Source: Ramlibacter lithotrophicus (GTDB taxonomy: Bacteria > Pseudomonadota > Gammaproteobacteria > Burkholderiales > Burkholderiaceae_C). From it: DNA of 64,000 bases. Made by a program: the position numbers and the translations under genes. Below the pieces are notes generated by a model that saw only the letters and a program-made list of their open reading frames with translations, ran no database searches and was not told where the DNA came from. Each line of letters opens with the position of its first letter. Position 1 is the stretch's first letter. This document shows, piece after piece, positions 15,856-24,120 of this stretch. Where the stretch lies: assembly GCF_012184415.1 (NCBI RefSeq), contig NZ_VTOX01000013.1:62001-126000 (forward strand), read 5' to 3'.

Positions 15856-17059
15856 ATGGTTCACGGAGATATCTCGAGCAGCAAGGACACCGTCGGCGTG
15901 GCGGTGGTCAATTACAAGATGCCGCGCCTGCACACCAAGGCGCAAGTGCTGGAGAACGCGCGCAAGATTGCCGACATGCTGGTCGGCATGAAGACCGGCC
16001 TGCCGGGCATGGACCTGGTGATCTTTCCCGAGTACAGCACCCACGGCATCATGTACGACGCGAAGGAGATGTACGACAACGCGGCCACGGTGCCTGGCGC
16101 GGAAACGGAAATCTTTTCCATGGCGTGCCGCAAGGCCAAGGTGTGGGGCGTGTTCTCGCTCACCGGCGAACGGCACGAGCAGCACGCGAACAAGGCGCCG
16201 TACAACACGCTCATCCTGATGAATGACAAGGGCGAGGTGGTCCAGAAGTACCGCAAGATCATGCCCTGGGTGCCGGTGGAAGGCTGGTATCCCGGCGACC
16301 GCACCTACGTCACGGAAAGGTCCCAAGGGCCTGAAGATCAGCCTGATCATCTGCGACGACGGCAACTACCCGGAGATCTGGCGCGACTGCGCGATGAAGG
16401 GCGCTGAACTCATCGTCCGCTGCCAGGGCTACATGTACCCGTCCAAAGAGCAGCAGATCCTGATCAGCAAGGCCATGGCCTTCGCGAACAACACGTACGT
16501 GGCGGTGGCCAACGCCGCCGGTTTCGACGGTGTCTACAGCTACTTCGGCCATTCCGCGATCATCGGGTTCGACGGCCGCACGCTCGGCGAGTGCGGCGAG
16601 GAAGAGTACGGCGTGCAGTACGCGGCCCTGTCCACCAGCCTGATCCGCGACTTCCGCAAGAACGGTCAGTCGGAGAACCACCTGTTCAAGCTGCTGCACC
16701 GCGGCTACACGGGGGTGATCAATTCGGGCGACGGCGACAAGGGCGTCGCCGCCTGTCCGTACGAGTTCTACGCGAAGTGGGTCAACGATCCGGAGGGCGC
16801 GCGCCAGCAGGTGGAAGCGATCACCCGCTGCACGGTCGGTACAGAGGATTGCGCTATCGAGGGCATACCGAACGGCGCCGACGCGGCGCTGACGGTCCTT
16901 TTGCCGCCACCACGGGCAAGGGGCGGAATCAGCAGACAGTGCGAGTGGAGCGGGAGACACTGCGCCGCACTTCTGATCGGGTCGAAGCTTAAGCGCCGGC
17001 CGCCACGGCGCAGCCTCCTACCCCGGCCACTTGCCGGGCAGATTGGCGCGTACGCGTGA
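15856..17059 (+). pseudogene. amiE: aliphatic amidase AmiE, frameshifted and with altered C-terminus
   Basis: Very close to AmiE, which hydrolyses short aliphatic amides to acid and ammonia: MVHGDISSSKDTVGVAVVNY, FPEYSTHGIMYD with the catalytic Glu, KYRKIMPWVPVEGWYPGD with the Lys. An extra A at about 16315 (GAAAGG where GAAGG is expected) ends this frame at 16407; the remainder, GPKGLKISLIICDDGNYPEI with the nucleophile Cys, SYFGHSAIIGFDGRTLGEC and HRGYTGVINSGDGDKG, lies in the next frame. After about 16872 the match ends and an unrelated tail runs to 17059. GAAAGGA precedes the ATG. The 249 bp upstream, back to the IS3 repeat, shows no gene. Confidence 0.9.
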
Positions 17060-17112
17060 GTGAGGCCTGGCCGATCACCCCGCCTCAAAGACCGATGTGC
17101 CTTCAGGGATCA

Positions 17113-17964
17113 TCAACCACCTGTTCCCAGGTCGCGAAGGGTGAGGACGGCAAGCGGCCGCCGGGCCAGCCGCTCCACTAACCGCAGCTTTTGAGCCCTG
17201 GTGAGGGAGCTGAGCGCGATCCTTCCCTCCGGAAGTGCCAGTTGGTCGAGTCGGTCCAGCACGGTGACCACCTCATTGGGGCGCTTGTTGCACTGCACCG
17301 TCAGCCAGTCGAGCAGCAGATTCACGTGGACATTCCCACTGAGCCCGATTGGGCCCAGTTGGTTCGCCAGGTCCTGGATTTGCTGCCACCCGCTGGGAGC
17401 CTGTTTATCACCAGCGACGGCTGCTCTGAATTCCTCGGGAGTCACAGTTGGCGCGCGCAGAGCCTTGGCGGCCCAGTCAGGAATCTCTCGAATCCTCGAA
17501 CGTCCCCACTTCTTTGACACCGAATCCGAGAGGAGGGGGCTCAGGTCCCGGACTGAAGCCCAGGCCTGCAGGATCAATGGGCTGTCTTCACCGTGGGTCC
17601 CGATCAGCAACGACGCTCCACTTCCATCAGCTCCGGCTACTGCAGCAAGCTGCGCTTTGGCTTTCAGTTTGACCTTCAGAAGCCACTCGGCGGCGTCCAG
17701 GGACCGCACACGCCACACGTGCGCGCGCTGGGGAGCAAGGCCGCCGTTGGGCCATCCCAGGACGTCAAGCAGGGAAAGCTGCCCCGCCTCGGCGATCTGC
17801 CCCCTCGACGTGGGCTGTAGGAAGCGCGAGAGCGCAGCCGGCTGGACCCCGGCCGCACGGCAAACAGCGGCTCGGCTGTGGGGAGTGACGTGCAACAGCG
17901 CATCGATGAGCACGCGGTGCTCGTCCTCCGCGGCCAACAGAAGCATCAGGAGCAGCATTTGCAA
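17113..17964 (-). CDS. uncharacterised protein, possible helix-turn-helix regulator of the integrase module
   Basis: 283 residues with no family I recognise. Residues 20-60 (HSRAAVCRAAGVQPAALSRF) have the spacing of a Cro/C1-like helix-turn-helix. The rest is soluble, with LLIGTHGEDSPLILQAWASV and a Leu/Arg-rich C-terminus. It is transcribed away from the excisionase-integrase pair across a 58-bp AT-rich gap with a good minus-strand promoter, which is the usual place of a repressor in an integrative element. Regulatory role is inferred from position and the short motif only. Confidence 0.55.
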   Translation of the reverse strand: MQMLLLMLLLAAEDEHRVLIDALLHVTPHSRAAVCRAAGVQPAALSRFLQPTSRGQIAEAGQLSLLDVLGWPNGGLAPQRAHVWRVRSLDAAEWLLKVKLKAKAQLAAVAGADGSGASLLIGTHGEDSPLILQAWASVRDLSPLLSDSVSKKWGRSRIREIPDWAAKALRAPTVTPEEFRAAVAGDKQAPSGWQQIQDLANQLGPIGLSGNVHVNLLLDWLTVQCNKRPNEVVTVLDRLDQLALPEGRIALSSLTRAQKLRLVERLARRPLAVLTLRDLGTGG

Positions 17965-17981
17965 ACCTCGTTTGTTGCTGT

Positions 17982-18009
17982 ATTATAGTTGATATTTGTT
18001 GAAGTAAAA
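17982..18009 (-). promoter_or_regulatory. promoter of the uncharacterised regulator; divergent excisionase control region
   Basis: On the minus strand TTTTAC (18009-18004), 16 bp, then consensus TATAAT (17987-17982), 18 bp before the start codon at 17964. The region also holds two direct copies of TTTGTTG (17971-17977 and 17995-18001, 24 bp apart), possible half-sites for a repressor acting on both this gene and the excisionase. Confidence 0.55.
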
Positions 18010-18022
18010 CCTGTGAAGTGAA

Positions 18023-18259
18023 ATGAACAGTCAACCCTCTAACAGCGAGTTCGTCGGCCCGCCGCGATTTCGTTTCGCGCTGGTTCGAACTTTCTGCCTC
18101 GCGAGCGGCTACTCGCCGAAGGCCGTGTACCGAAAAATTGAACGGGGTGACTGGGTGCAGGGGCGCGAGTATCGCAAGGCGCCCGACGGGCGGATACTGA
18201 TCGACTATGAGGGCGTGCAGAGATGGATAACCGGCTTGCACCGCGCGGCGTCGAACTGA
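18023..18259 (+). CDS. excisionase-like DNA-binding protein
   Basis: 78 residues with VRTFCLASGYSPKAVYRKIE then GDWVQGREYRKAPDGRILID and YEGVQRWI: the winged-helix form of excisionase-like proteins, in which YSPKAVYRKIERG.W is the DNA-binding helix and the RKAPDGRILI hairpin the wing. It would bend attachment-site DNA and steer the integrase to excision. The integrase frame overlaps its last 37 bases, so the two are translated together. Confidence 0.82.
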   Translation: MNSQPSNSEFVGPPRFRFALVRTFCLASGYSPKAVYRKIERGDWVQGREYRKAPDGRILIDYEGVQRWITGLHRAASN

Positions 18260-19422
18260 GACGCTCCAGCATCCGCATTTCCTTCACCTATGGGAACCGG
18301 CGCTGTCGAGAAACGCTTCTCCTCGATCCGCTCAAGCCGGCGAACGTGAAGCATGCGGCCCGGTTGCGCAAAAGAGTCATCGAAGAGATCAGGGCCGGGA
18401 CGTTTGACTATTCATTGACCTTTCCAGAGTCGGTCAGGGCCGGGGCAGAGCGCCCGCTTCCGGGCCCCCCTCAACCGGACGAGGTTCGATTCGAACAACT
18501 CGCGGCCGAGTGGCTTGAGGGCTCCGGCCACCTCGCGCCGGGAACACTCAAGAAATACAAGCAAGGCGTGAAATTCTGGACGGGGCTCATCGGCCACGTG
18601 CAGGTGACAGAACTGAATTTCCCGTACCTGCGGAAGGTGGCGGGCGCGCATCCATGGTCGGGCCCCAAGGCGCGCAACAACCTCCTCATTGTTCTGCGCG
18701 GCGTGCTCGAACTCGCCGTGCCGAGGTTCCTGGCAGAAAACCCTGCGGCAGCCATCAAGAATTCAAGGCTTCAGCGGCCGCAACCAGACCCGCTTACGCC
18801 GGCGGAAGTTGAATCCGTGCTGGCTTGGATGCGGGCCAACGTTCATCCTGCGGCAACGAACTATTTCGAGACGGCATTCTTCTCGGGCATGCGACCCGAG
18901 GAATTGATTGCGCTGCAATGGCGGGACGTCGACTTTGATCTCGGCACTGTTTCCGTGGTTCGGTCCCGGTCTGCGGGTGCCATGAAGTCCACCAAGACAA
19001 ACCGAGCTCGTACTCTCGATTTGAATGGACGTTTCCGAGGTGCTCTCCTTCGACAACTCGAACTGTCGAGAGACACGGTCTTTGTATTCTTCAACCCAGT
19101 GACCGGAAAGCCGTGGAACAGCGAAAAGTCGCAACGCGAGGAGTACTGGAAGCCAGCCCTCGCGGCGTGCAAGATCAGGCTGCGGTTCGCATACCAGACC
19201 AGGCACACGTTTGCCTCCGTATCGCTCATGGCGGGCGCCAACCCGTTGTGGCTGGCCAAGCAGATGGGTCACAGCTCGACCAAGATGCTGTTCGAGGTGT
19301 ACGCCAAGTGGATCGACGTGCCCGGCAGGGCCACCGAGCCGTTCAAAATCGAGACGATGTTCAGGTCGGAAAATGTCCCCGGCGTGTCCCCGCCAAGGGG
19401 CACCCATGAACAAAGACCATGA
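18223..19422 (+). CDS. int: tyrosine recombinase (site-specific integrase)
   Basis: 399 residues. N-terminal arm-binding domain (SSIRISFTYGNRRCRETLLL, DUF3596-type), a core-binding SAM-like domain around 90-170 (FEQLAAEWLEGSGHLAPGTL), and the catalytic domain with Arg in FFSGMRPEELIALQWRDVDF, YQTRHTFASVSLMAG (Arg-His; a Tyr replaces the usual first His, as in some DUF3596 integrases), and the terminal MGHSSTKMLFEVYAKWID with the nucleophilic Tyr. Its end is 17 bp from the 3' end of tRNA-Pro, the expected attachment site. Intact. Start at 18223 preferred because GAGGG lies upstream, though later starts are possible. Confidence 0.93.
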   Translation: MDNRLAPRGVELRRSSIRISFTYGNRRCRETLLLDPLKPANVKHAARLRKRVIEEIRAGTFDYSLTFPESVRAGAERPLPGPPQPDEVRFEQLAAEWLEGSGHLAPGTLKKYKQGVKFWTGLIGHVQVTELNFPYLRKVAGAHPWSGPKARNNLLIVLRGVLELAVPRFLAENPAAAIKNSRLQRPQPDPLTPAEVESVLAWMRANVHPAATNYFETAFFSGMRPEELIALQWRDVDFDLGTVSVVRSRSAGAMKSTKTNRARTLDLNGRFRGALLRQLELSRDTVFVFFNPVTGKPWNSEKSQREEYWKPALAACKIRLRFAYQTRHTFASVSLMAGANPLWLAKQMGHSSTKMLFEVYAKWIDVPGRATEPFKIETMFRSENVPGVSPPRGTHEQRP

Positions 19423-19438
19423 TTCCATTGAAGAATCC

Positions 19439-19515
19439 TGGTCGGGGTGAGAGGATTCGAACCTCCGGCCTCTACGTCCCGAACGTAGCGCTCTACCAGG
19501 CTAAGCTACACCCCG
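19439..19515 (-). tRNA. tRNA-Pro (anticodon CGG)
   Basis: On the minus strand the acceptor stem CGGGGTG pairs with CACCCCG. The anticodon arm CTACG-TTCGGGA-CGTAG gives anticodon CGG (reads CCG), the T-loop is GGTTCGAATCC, the discriminator is A, and CCA is encoded. 77 nt with CCA. The 3' end faces the integrase and is the presumed attB/attR of the island. Confidence 0.97.
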
Positions 19516-19546
19516 ATTTCGCCGGCTGGCGGCGGTCACTGATCGC

Positions 19547-20521
19547 TCAGTTTCGCCGCTGCAGCAATTGAGCCGCCAATTGTAGCAAACCCTGGCTGTA
19601 CTCATTTTCCGGCAGCTGACGCGCGGCATCGATCGCCCGCTGCGCCTCGGCGGCGGCGGCGTGCCGGGTGACGTCCAGGGAGCCCGTTTCCCTCACGATG
19701 GCGACGATGTGTCCGAGTTCCGACGCGGCGCCGGTCTCGATGGCATGCCTGACCAGCTCGCGCTGTGCCGGCGTGCCGCGCTGCATCGCGGCGATCAGCG
19801 GCAGCGTGGCCTTGCCTTCGCGCAGGTCGTCGCCGATGTTCTTGCCCAGCTCGCCCGTTTCGCCGTCGTAGTCGAGCACGTCGTCGATCACCTGGAACGC
19901 GGTGCCCAGCGCCTGGCCGTACTGCGCGCAAGCCTCCTCGACCTGCGCGCCGGCGCCGGCGAGCACGGCGCCCAGCCGCGCGCTGGCTTCGAACAGCTTG
20001 GCGGTCTTGGAGCGGATCACGCGCAGGTAGGCCGCCTCGTCGAGCGAGGCGTCGTGCATGTTCATCAGCTGGAGCACCTCGCCTTCGGCGATGACGTTGG
20101 TGGCGTCGGCGAGGATCTCCATCACCCGCATGTCGTGGGCGTCCAGCATCATCTGGAAGGCCCGCGAATAGAGGAAGTCGCCCACCAGCACGCTGGCCGG
20201 ATTGCCGAAGCTCTCGTTGGCCGTGGCGCGGCCCCGCCGCAGCGTGGACTCGTCGACGACGTCGTCGTGCAGCAGGGTCGCGGTGTGGATGAATTCCACG
20301 ACGGCCGCGAGGTTGAAACGCTGCGCGCCGCGAAAGCCCAGGGCGCCGCACACCAGCAGCAGCAGGGCCGGCCGCAGCCGCTTGCCGCCGGCCGAGATGA
20401 TGTACTGCGAGACCTGCGCCACCAGGGGCACGCCAGACTCCAGCCGGCGTGCGATGACCGCATCGACCTCGCGCATGTCGTCGGTGATGAGGGAGAGGAC
20501 GGAGGCGGTGCTGGAGGTCAA
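19547..20521 (-). CDS. ispB: octaprenyl (polyprenyl) diphosphate synthase
   Basis: About 324 residues if started at TTG 20521 (MTSSTASVLSLITDDMREVD); the first ATG that fits is 20476, so the start is unsure. trans-Prenyltransferase making the ubiquinone side chain. Both aspartate-rich motifs are present: LLHDDVVDESTLRRGR (first) and QVIDDVLDYDGETGELGKNI (second), with SAGGKRLRPALLLL upstream for diphosphate binding. Divergent from rplU, the usual arrangement in Burkholderiales. It ends 31 bp from tRNA-Pro. Confidence 0.94.
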   Translation of the reverse strand: MTSSTASVLSLITDDMREVDAVIARRLESGVPLVAQVSQYIISAGGKRLRPALLLLVCGALGFRGAQRFNLAAVVEFIHTATLLHDDVVDESTLRRGRATANESFGNPASVLVGDFLYSRAFQMMLDAHDMRVMEILADATNVIAEGEVLQLMNMHDASLDEAAYLRVIRSKTAKLFEASARLGAVLAGAGAQVEEACAQYGQALGTAFQVIDDVLDYDGETGELGKNIGDDLREGKATLPLIAAMQRGTPAQRELVRHAIETGAASELGHIVAIVRETGSLDVTRHAAAAEAQRAIDAARQLPENEYSQGLLQLAAQLLQRRN

Positions 20522-20592
20522 GATGGCGCGGGAAGTGGTCCCGCGATTATAGAAAGCCCCCTCGGGCGCCCGGCCACCGGCCCGGGGGCGGC

Positions 20593-20621
20593 TTGTGAGC
20601 AATCACAAACCATGCGATAAT
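20593..20621 (+). promoter_or_regulatory. rplU-rpmA promoter with inverted repeat over the -35
   Basis: TTGTGA (20593-20598), a 17-bp spacer, then GATAAT (20616-20621): a good sigma-70 promoter about 75 bp before rplU. The -35 forms one arm of a perfect inverted repeat TTGTGA-GCAA-TCACAA (20593-20608), which could bind a regulator shared with the divergent ispB. Confidence 0.65.
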
Positions 20622-20696
20622 CCTGGGCTCTTCGGAAATCCGTCCGGGGATTGACGCCGCGCCGCGAGGCGCTGCATCTACTCACACGAGGTTCAC

Positions 20697-21008
20697 ATGT
20701 ACGCGGTCATAAAAACCGGTGGCAAGCAGTATCGCGTTGCTTCCGGCGAAAAAATCAAAGTAGAACAGATTGCTGCGGACGTTGGCCAGGAAATCGTGAT
20801 CGACCAGGTCCTGGCTGTCGGCAACGGCGGCGACCTGAAGATCGGCACGCCCCTGGTGTCCGGCGCGACTGTCAAGGCCACCGTCGTGGCTCACGGCAAG
20901 CACGACAAGGTGCGCATCTTCAAGATGCGCCGGCGCAAGCACTACCAGAAGCGCCAGGGTCATCGCCAGCAGTTCACCGAGCTGGAAATCGGCGCGATCG
21001 CCGTTTGA
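20697..21008 (+). CDS. rplU: 50S ribosomal protein L21
   Basis: 103 residues, standard length. Begins MYAVIKTGGKQYRVASGEKI and keeps VEQIAADVGQEIVIDQVLAV, the basic rRNA-binding loop HDKVRIFKMRRRKHYQKRQG and the C-terminal HRQQFTELEI. First gene of the L21-L27-ObgE cluster; 15 bp precede rpmA. ATG chosen with GAGG upstream. Confidence 0.98.
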   Translation: MYAVIKTGGKQYRVASGEKIKVEQIAADVGQEIVIDQVLAVGNGGDLKIGTPLVSGATVKATVVAHGKHDKVRIFKMRRRKHYQKRQGHRQQFTELEIGAIAV

Positions 21009-21023
21009 TCAGGAGCAGTTGAA

Positions 21024-21284
21024 ATGGCACAGAAAAAAGGCGGCGGCTCGACGCGAAACGGGCGGGATTCCCAGCCCAAGATGCTGGGCGTGAAGGCGTT
21101 CGGCGGTGAACTCATCAGCGCGGGCTCGATCATCGTGCGCCAGCGCGGCACCAAGTTCCATCCCGGCACCAACGTCGGCGTGGGCAAGGACCACACGCTG
21201 TTCGCCCTGGTGGACGGCCACGTGTCGTTCGCGATCAAGGGTGCGCTCAACAGGCAGACCGTGAGCGTCACGCCGGCGGCCTGA
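21024..21284 (+). CDS. rpmA: 50S ribosomal protein L27
   Basis: 86 residues. The N-terminal MAQKKGGGSTRNGRDSQPKM reaches the peptidyl-transferase centre; then LGVKAFGGELISAGSIIVRQ and RGTKFHPGTNVGVGKDHTLF follow the family throughout. AGGAGCAG precedes the ATG. No N-terminal cleavage extension of the Firmicutes type. A strong hairpin follows. Confidence 0.98.
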   Translation: MAQKKGGGSTRNGRDSQPKMLGVKAFGGELISAGSIIVRQRGTKFHPGTNVGVGKDHTLFALVDGHVSFAIKGALNRQTVSVTPAA

Positions 21285-21302
21285 CCTTCGCCGCCGCTCG
21301 CC

Positions 21303-21329
21303 GCGAAGCCCCGCTTGTCGGGGCTTCGC
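21303..21329 (+). terminator. stem-loop after rpmA
   Basis: A perfect 10-bp stem GCGAAGCCCC / GGGGCTTCGC with loop GCTTGTC lies 19 bp after the rpmA stop, followed only by GTTTC rather than a U-run. It probably lowers read-through from the ribosomal genes into obgE, 45 bp further on. Confidence 0.65.
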
Positions 21330-21374
21330 CGTTTCGGGACCGCCGCCGCGCCGAGTTCCTATACTGAGGACCCC

Positions 21375-22442
21375 ATGAAATTCGTCGACGAAGCCTTCAT
21401 CGACGTCGCCGCCGGCGACGGCGGGAACGGCTGTGTCTCGTTCCGCCACGAGAAGTACAAGGAATTCGGCGGCCCGGACGGCGGCGACGGCGGCCGCGGC
21501 GGCCATGTCTTCGCGCTGGCCGACCCCAATCTCAACACGCTGGTGGACTACCGCTTCTCGCGACGCCACGACGCCAAGCGGGGCCAGCACGGCATGGGCT
21601 CGGACATGTTCGGGGCGGCCGGCGACGACATCGTGCTGAAGATGCCGGTGGGGACGATCATCAGCGACGCCGAGACCGGGGAGGTGCTGTATGAACTGCT
21701 CCAGCCCGGCGAGATGATCACGATCGCCAAGGGCGGCGACGGCGGCTTCGGCAACCTGCGCTTCAAGAGCGCGATCAACCGCGCGCCGCGCCAAAAGACG
21801 CCGGGCTGGGCCGGCGAACGCAAGAGCCTCAAGCTGGAACTGAAGGTGCTGGCCGACGTCGGCCTGCTCGGGCTGCCGAACGCCGGCAAGTCGACGCTGA
21901 TCACGGCGGTGTCGAACGCGCGGCCGCGGATCGCCGACTATCCGTTCACGACGCTGCATCCGAACCTGGGCGTGGTGCGCGTCGGGCCGGAGCAGAGTTT
22001 CGTCGTCGCCGACCTGCCGGGACTGATCGAAGGCGCGTCCGAGGGCGCCGGCCTCGGCCACCAGTTCCTGCGCCACCTGCAGCGCACCCGGCTGCTGTGG
22101 CACGTGGTCGACCTCGCGCCGTTCGACGACAGCGATCCGGTGGCACAGGCGAAGGCGATCGTCGCCGAGCTGAAGAAGTACGACCAGGCGCTGTACGACA
22201 AGCCGCGCTGGCTGGTGCTGAACAAGATCGACATGATCCCGGTCGAGGAGCGCGCGGCGCGGGTGAAGGACTTCGTCAAGCGCTTCAGGTACAAGGGCCC
22301 GGTGTTCGAGATCTCTGCGCTCACCCGCGAAGGCGTGCAGCCGCTGATCCAGTCCGCCTACCAGCACATCAAGTCGCAGCAGGTGGCCGAGCAGCCGCCG
22401 GTCTACGTCGATCCGCGCTTCGCCGGCGAAGCGCCGCAATGA
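21375..22442 (+). CDS. obgE: GTPase ObgE/CgtA
   Basis: 355 residues from ATG 21375 (MKFVDEAFIDVAAGDGGNG) with GAGGA upstream. The glycine-rich Obg domain (GGPDGGDGGRGGHVFALAD) is followed by the G domain: LGLPNAGKSTLI (P-loop), TTLHPNLGVV (switch I), DLPGLIEGASEGAGLG (G3) and LNKID (G4). Essential GTPase for 50S assembly and stress control. Stop overlaps proB (ATGA). Confidence 0.97.
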   Translation: MKFVDEAFIDVAAGDGGNGCVSFRHEKYKEFGGPDGGDGGRGGHVFALADPNLNTLVDYRFSRRHDAKRGQHGMGSDMFGAAGDDIVLKMPVGTIISDAETGEVLYELLQPGEMITIAKGGDGGFGNLRFKSAINRAPRQKTPGWAGERKSLKLELKVLADVGLLGLPNAGKSTLITAVSNARPRIADYPFTTLHPNLGVVRVGPEQSFVVADLPGLIEGASEGAGLGHQFLRHLQRTRLLWHVVDLAPFDDSDPVAQAKAIVAELKKYDQALYDKPRWLVLNKIDMIPVEERAARVKDFVKRFRYKGPVFEISALTREGVQPLIQSAYQHIKSQQVAEQPPVYVDPRFAGEAPQ

Positions 22443-23620
22443 GCCTGAGTGCCGCCGCCATCACCGACGACATGACCGACGACCTCGCTGCCTCCCACGC
22501 ATCCACCTTGCTGCGCGATGCGCGGCGCATCGTCGTCAAGGTGGGCTCCACGCTCGTGACCAACGAAGGCCGCGGCCTGGACGAAGCCGCCATCGGCGAG
22601 TGGTGCCGCCAGCTCGCGGCGCTCGCGCGCGAGGGCCGCGAGGTCATCATGGTGTCCAGCGGCGCCGTGGCCGAAGGCATGAAGCGCCTGGGTTGGACGG
22701 CGCGCCCGCACGAGATCAACGAACTGCAGGCCGCGGCGGCCGTGGGGCAGATGGGCCTGGCCCAGATGTACGAGACCAAGCTGCGCGAGAACGGGATGGG
22801 CTCGGCGCAGGTGCTGCTCACGCACGCGGACCTCGCGGACCGCGAGCGTTACCTGAACGCGCGTTCCACGCTGCTCACGCTGCTGCAGCTGCACGTCGTT
22901 CCCGTCATCAACGAGAACGACACCGTGGTCAACGACGAGATCAAGTTCGGCGACAACGACACCCTGGGCGCGCTGGTGGCGAACCTGGTGGAGGCCGACG
23001 CGCTGGTGATCCTGACCGACCAGCCGGGCCTGTACGAGGCCGATCCGCGCAAGAACCCCGATGCGAAGTTCGTGCACGAAGCGCGCGCCGGTGATCCGGC
23101 CCTGGAAGCGATGGCCGGCGGCACCGGATCCAGCCTGGGCAAGGGCGGCATGATCACCAAGATCCTGGCGGCCCGGCGGGCGGCCGGTTCGGGTGCGTCC
23201 ACGGTGATCGCGTGGGGCCGCGAGCGCGACTGCCTGCTGCGCCTGGCCCGGGGCGAGGCGATCGGCACGCTGCTCGTGGCGCCGACGCACAAGGCCCAGG
23301 CGCGCAAGCGCTGGATCGCGGACCACCTGCAGCTGCGCGGGTCGGTGACGGTGGACGACGGCGCCGTGGCCAAGGTGCGGGCGGAAGGCAAGAGCCTGTT
23401 GCCGATCGGCGTGACGACGGTGGACGGCGAGTTCTCGCGCGGGGACGTGATCGCGGTGCGCGACGGCGCGGGCCGCGAGATCGCGCGCGGCCTGGCCAAC
23501 TACGCGAGCGCCGAGGCGCGGCTCCTGTGCCGCAAGCCGTCCAGCCAGATCGAGCACCTGCTCGGCTACGTCGCCGAGCACGAGATGATCCACCGCGACA
23601 ACCTGGTCGTGACCAGGTAG
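22439..23620 (+). CDS. proB: glutamate 5-kinase
   Basis: 393 residues, starting at the ATG that overlaps the obgE stop. First step of proline synthesis: phosphorylates glutamate. The amino-acid kinase domain shows RRIVVKVGSTLVTNEGRGLD, VSSGAVAEGMKRLGW, PVINENDTVVNDEIKFGDND, and GTGSSLGKGGMITKILAARR; a C-terminal PUA domain follows (GSVTVDDGAVAKVRAEGKSL to the end). About 20 extra residues precede the kinase core compared with E. coli. Confidence 0.96.
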   Translation: MSLSAAAITDDMTDDLAASHASTLLRDARRIVVKVGSTLVTNEGRGLDEAAIGEWCRQLAALAREGREVIMVSSGAVAEGMKRLGWTARPHEINELQAAAAVGQMGLAQMYETKLRENGMGSAQVLLTHADLADRERYLNARSTLLTLLQLHVVPVINENDTVVNDEIKFGDNDTLGALVANLVEADALVILTDQPGLYEADPRKNPDAKFVHEARAGDPALEAMAGGTGSSLGKGGMITKILAARRAAGSGASTVIAWGRERDCLLRLARGEAIGTLLVAPTHKAQARKRWIADHLQLRGSVTVDDGAVAKVRAEGKSLLPIGVTTVDGEFSRGDVIAVRDGAGREIARGLANYASAEARLLCRKPSSQIEHLLGYVAEHEMIHRDNLVVTR

Positions 23621-23628
23621 GGGCTCTT

Positions 23629-24120
23629 TCAGTACTTCTCGAAGCGGTGGTCGACGGACGAGGCTAGGTCGCGCACGATCTGCGCCGCGGTACCGTTGGG
23701 TCCGCGCCCGACGCACGCGCCGGTGCGGGCCACGAGCAGGCTGTGGCGCGACCGCGGCTGGTCGTGCAGCTGGCGCCAGTCGGTGCCCGAAATTGACCAG
23801 CCCTTGCCGGCGTTGCGGGCATACACCTTGTACTCGCCCGTGCTGCAGCGGATGCCTTCGTAGATGCCGTTGACGGCGCCGGCGCCGGCGGCGACCACCA
23901 CGTAGCGGACGATGCCGTCGCTGCCGAGGGAGACGGACGCGGGGTCGACACCGAAGCGCAATTGCGATCCGGGAATGTCCAGCGGGATCAGCCCGGTGGT
24001 GCGAAGCGCCGGCGGGGCGGGCGCTTCGCTTTCCTTCCAGTCGGGGTTCGTGTCGGCGAGCTGGGCCTGCGCCGCGCCTGCCGCGAGCAGCAGCGCGAAC
24101 GCCAGTCGTTCAAGGCGCAT
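23629..24120 (-). CDS. CNP1-family exported protein
   Basis: 163 residues with a signal peptide (MRLERLAFALLLAAGAAQAQ, cleavage expected after AQA). The mature part LADTNPDWKESEAPAPPALR, IPGSQLRFGVDPASVSLGSD, IVRYVVVAAGAGAVNGIYEG and IRCSTGEYKVYARN matches the CNP1-like family found widely in betaproteobacteria; role unknown. The start lies inside the rppH 3' end (11-bp overlap), so it is translated with rppH. It converges on proB with an 8-bp gap. Confidence 0.85.
   Translation of the reverse strand: MRLERLAFALLLAAGAAQAQLADTNPDWKESEAPAPPALRTTGLIPLDIPGSQLRFGVDPASVSLGSDGIVRYVVVAAGAGAVNGIYEGIRCSTGEYKVYARNAGKGWSISGTDWRQLHDQPRSRHSLLVARTGACVGRGPNGTAAQIVRDLASSVDHRFEKY

Noticed and set aside
1..19438. 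A second copy of the tRNA-Pro 3' end as left attachment site
   Set aside because: I scanned by eye for GAGGATTCGAACC and its reverse complement and found none left of 19439; the site may be outside the window.
19547..20602. ispB starting at the far ATG at 20602
   Set aside because: That start would place the coding region over the rplU promoter and add 27 residues (Arg/Gly/Ala-rich) with no family homology; TTG at 20521 or ATG at 20476 fits the family length.
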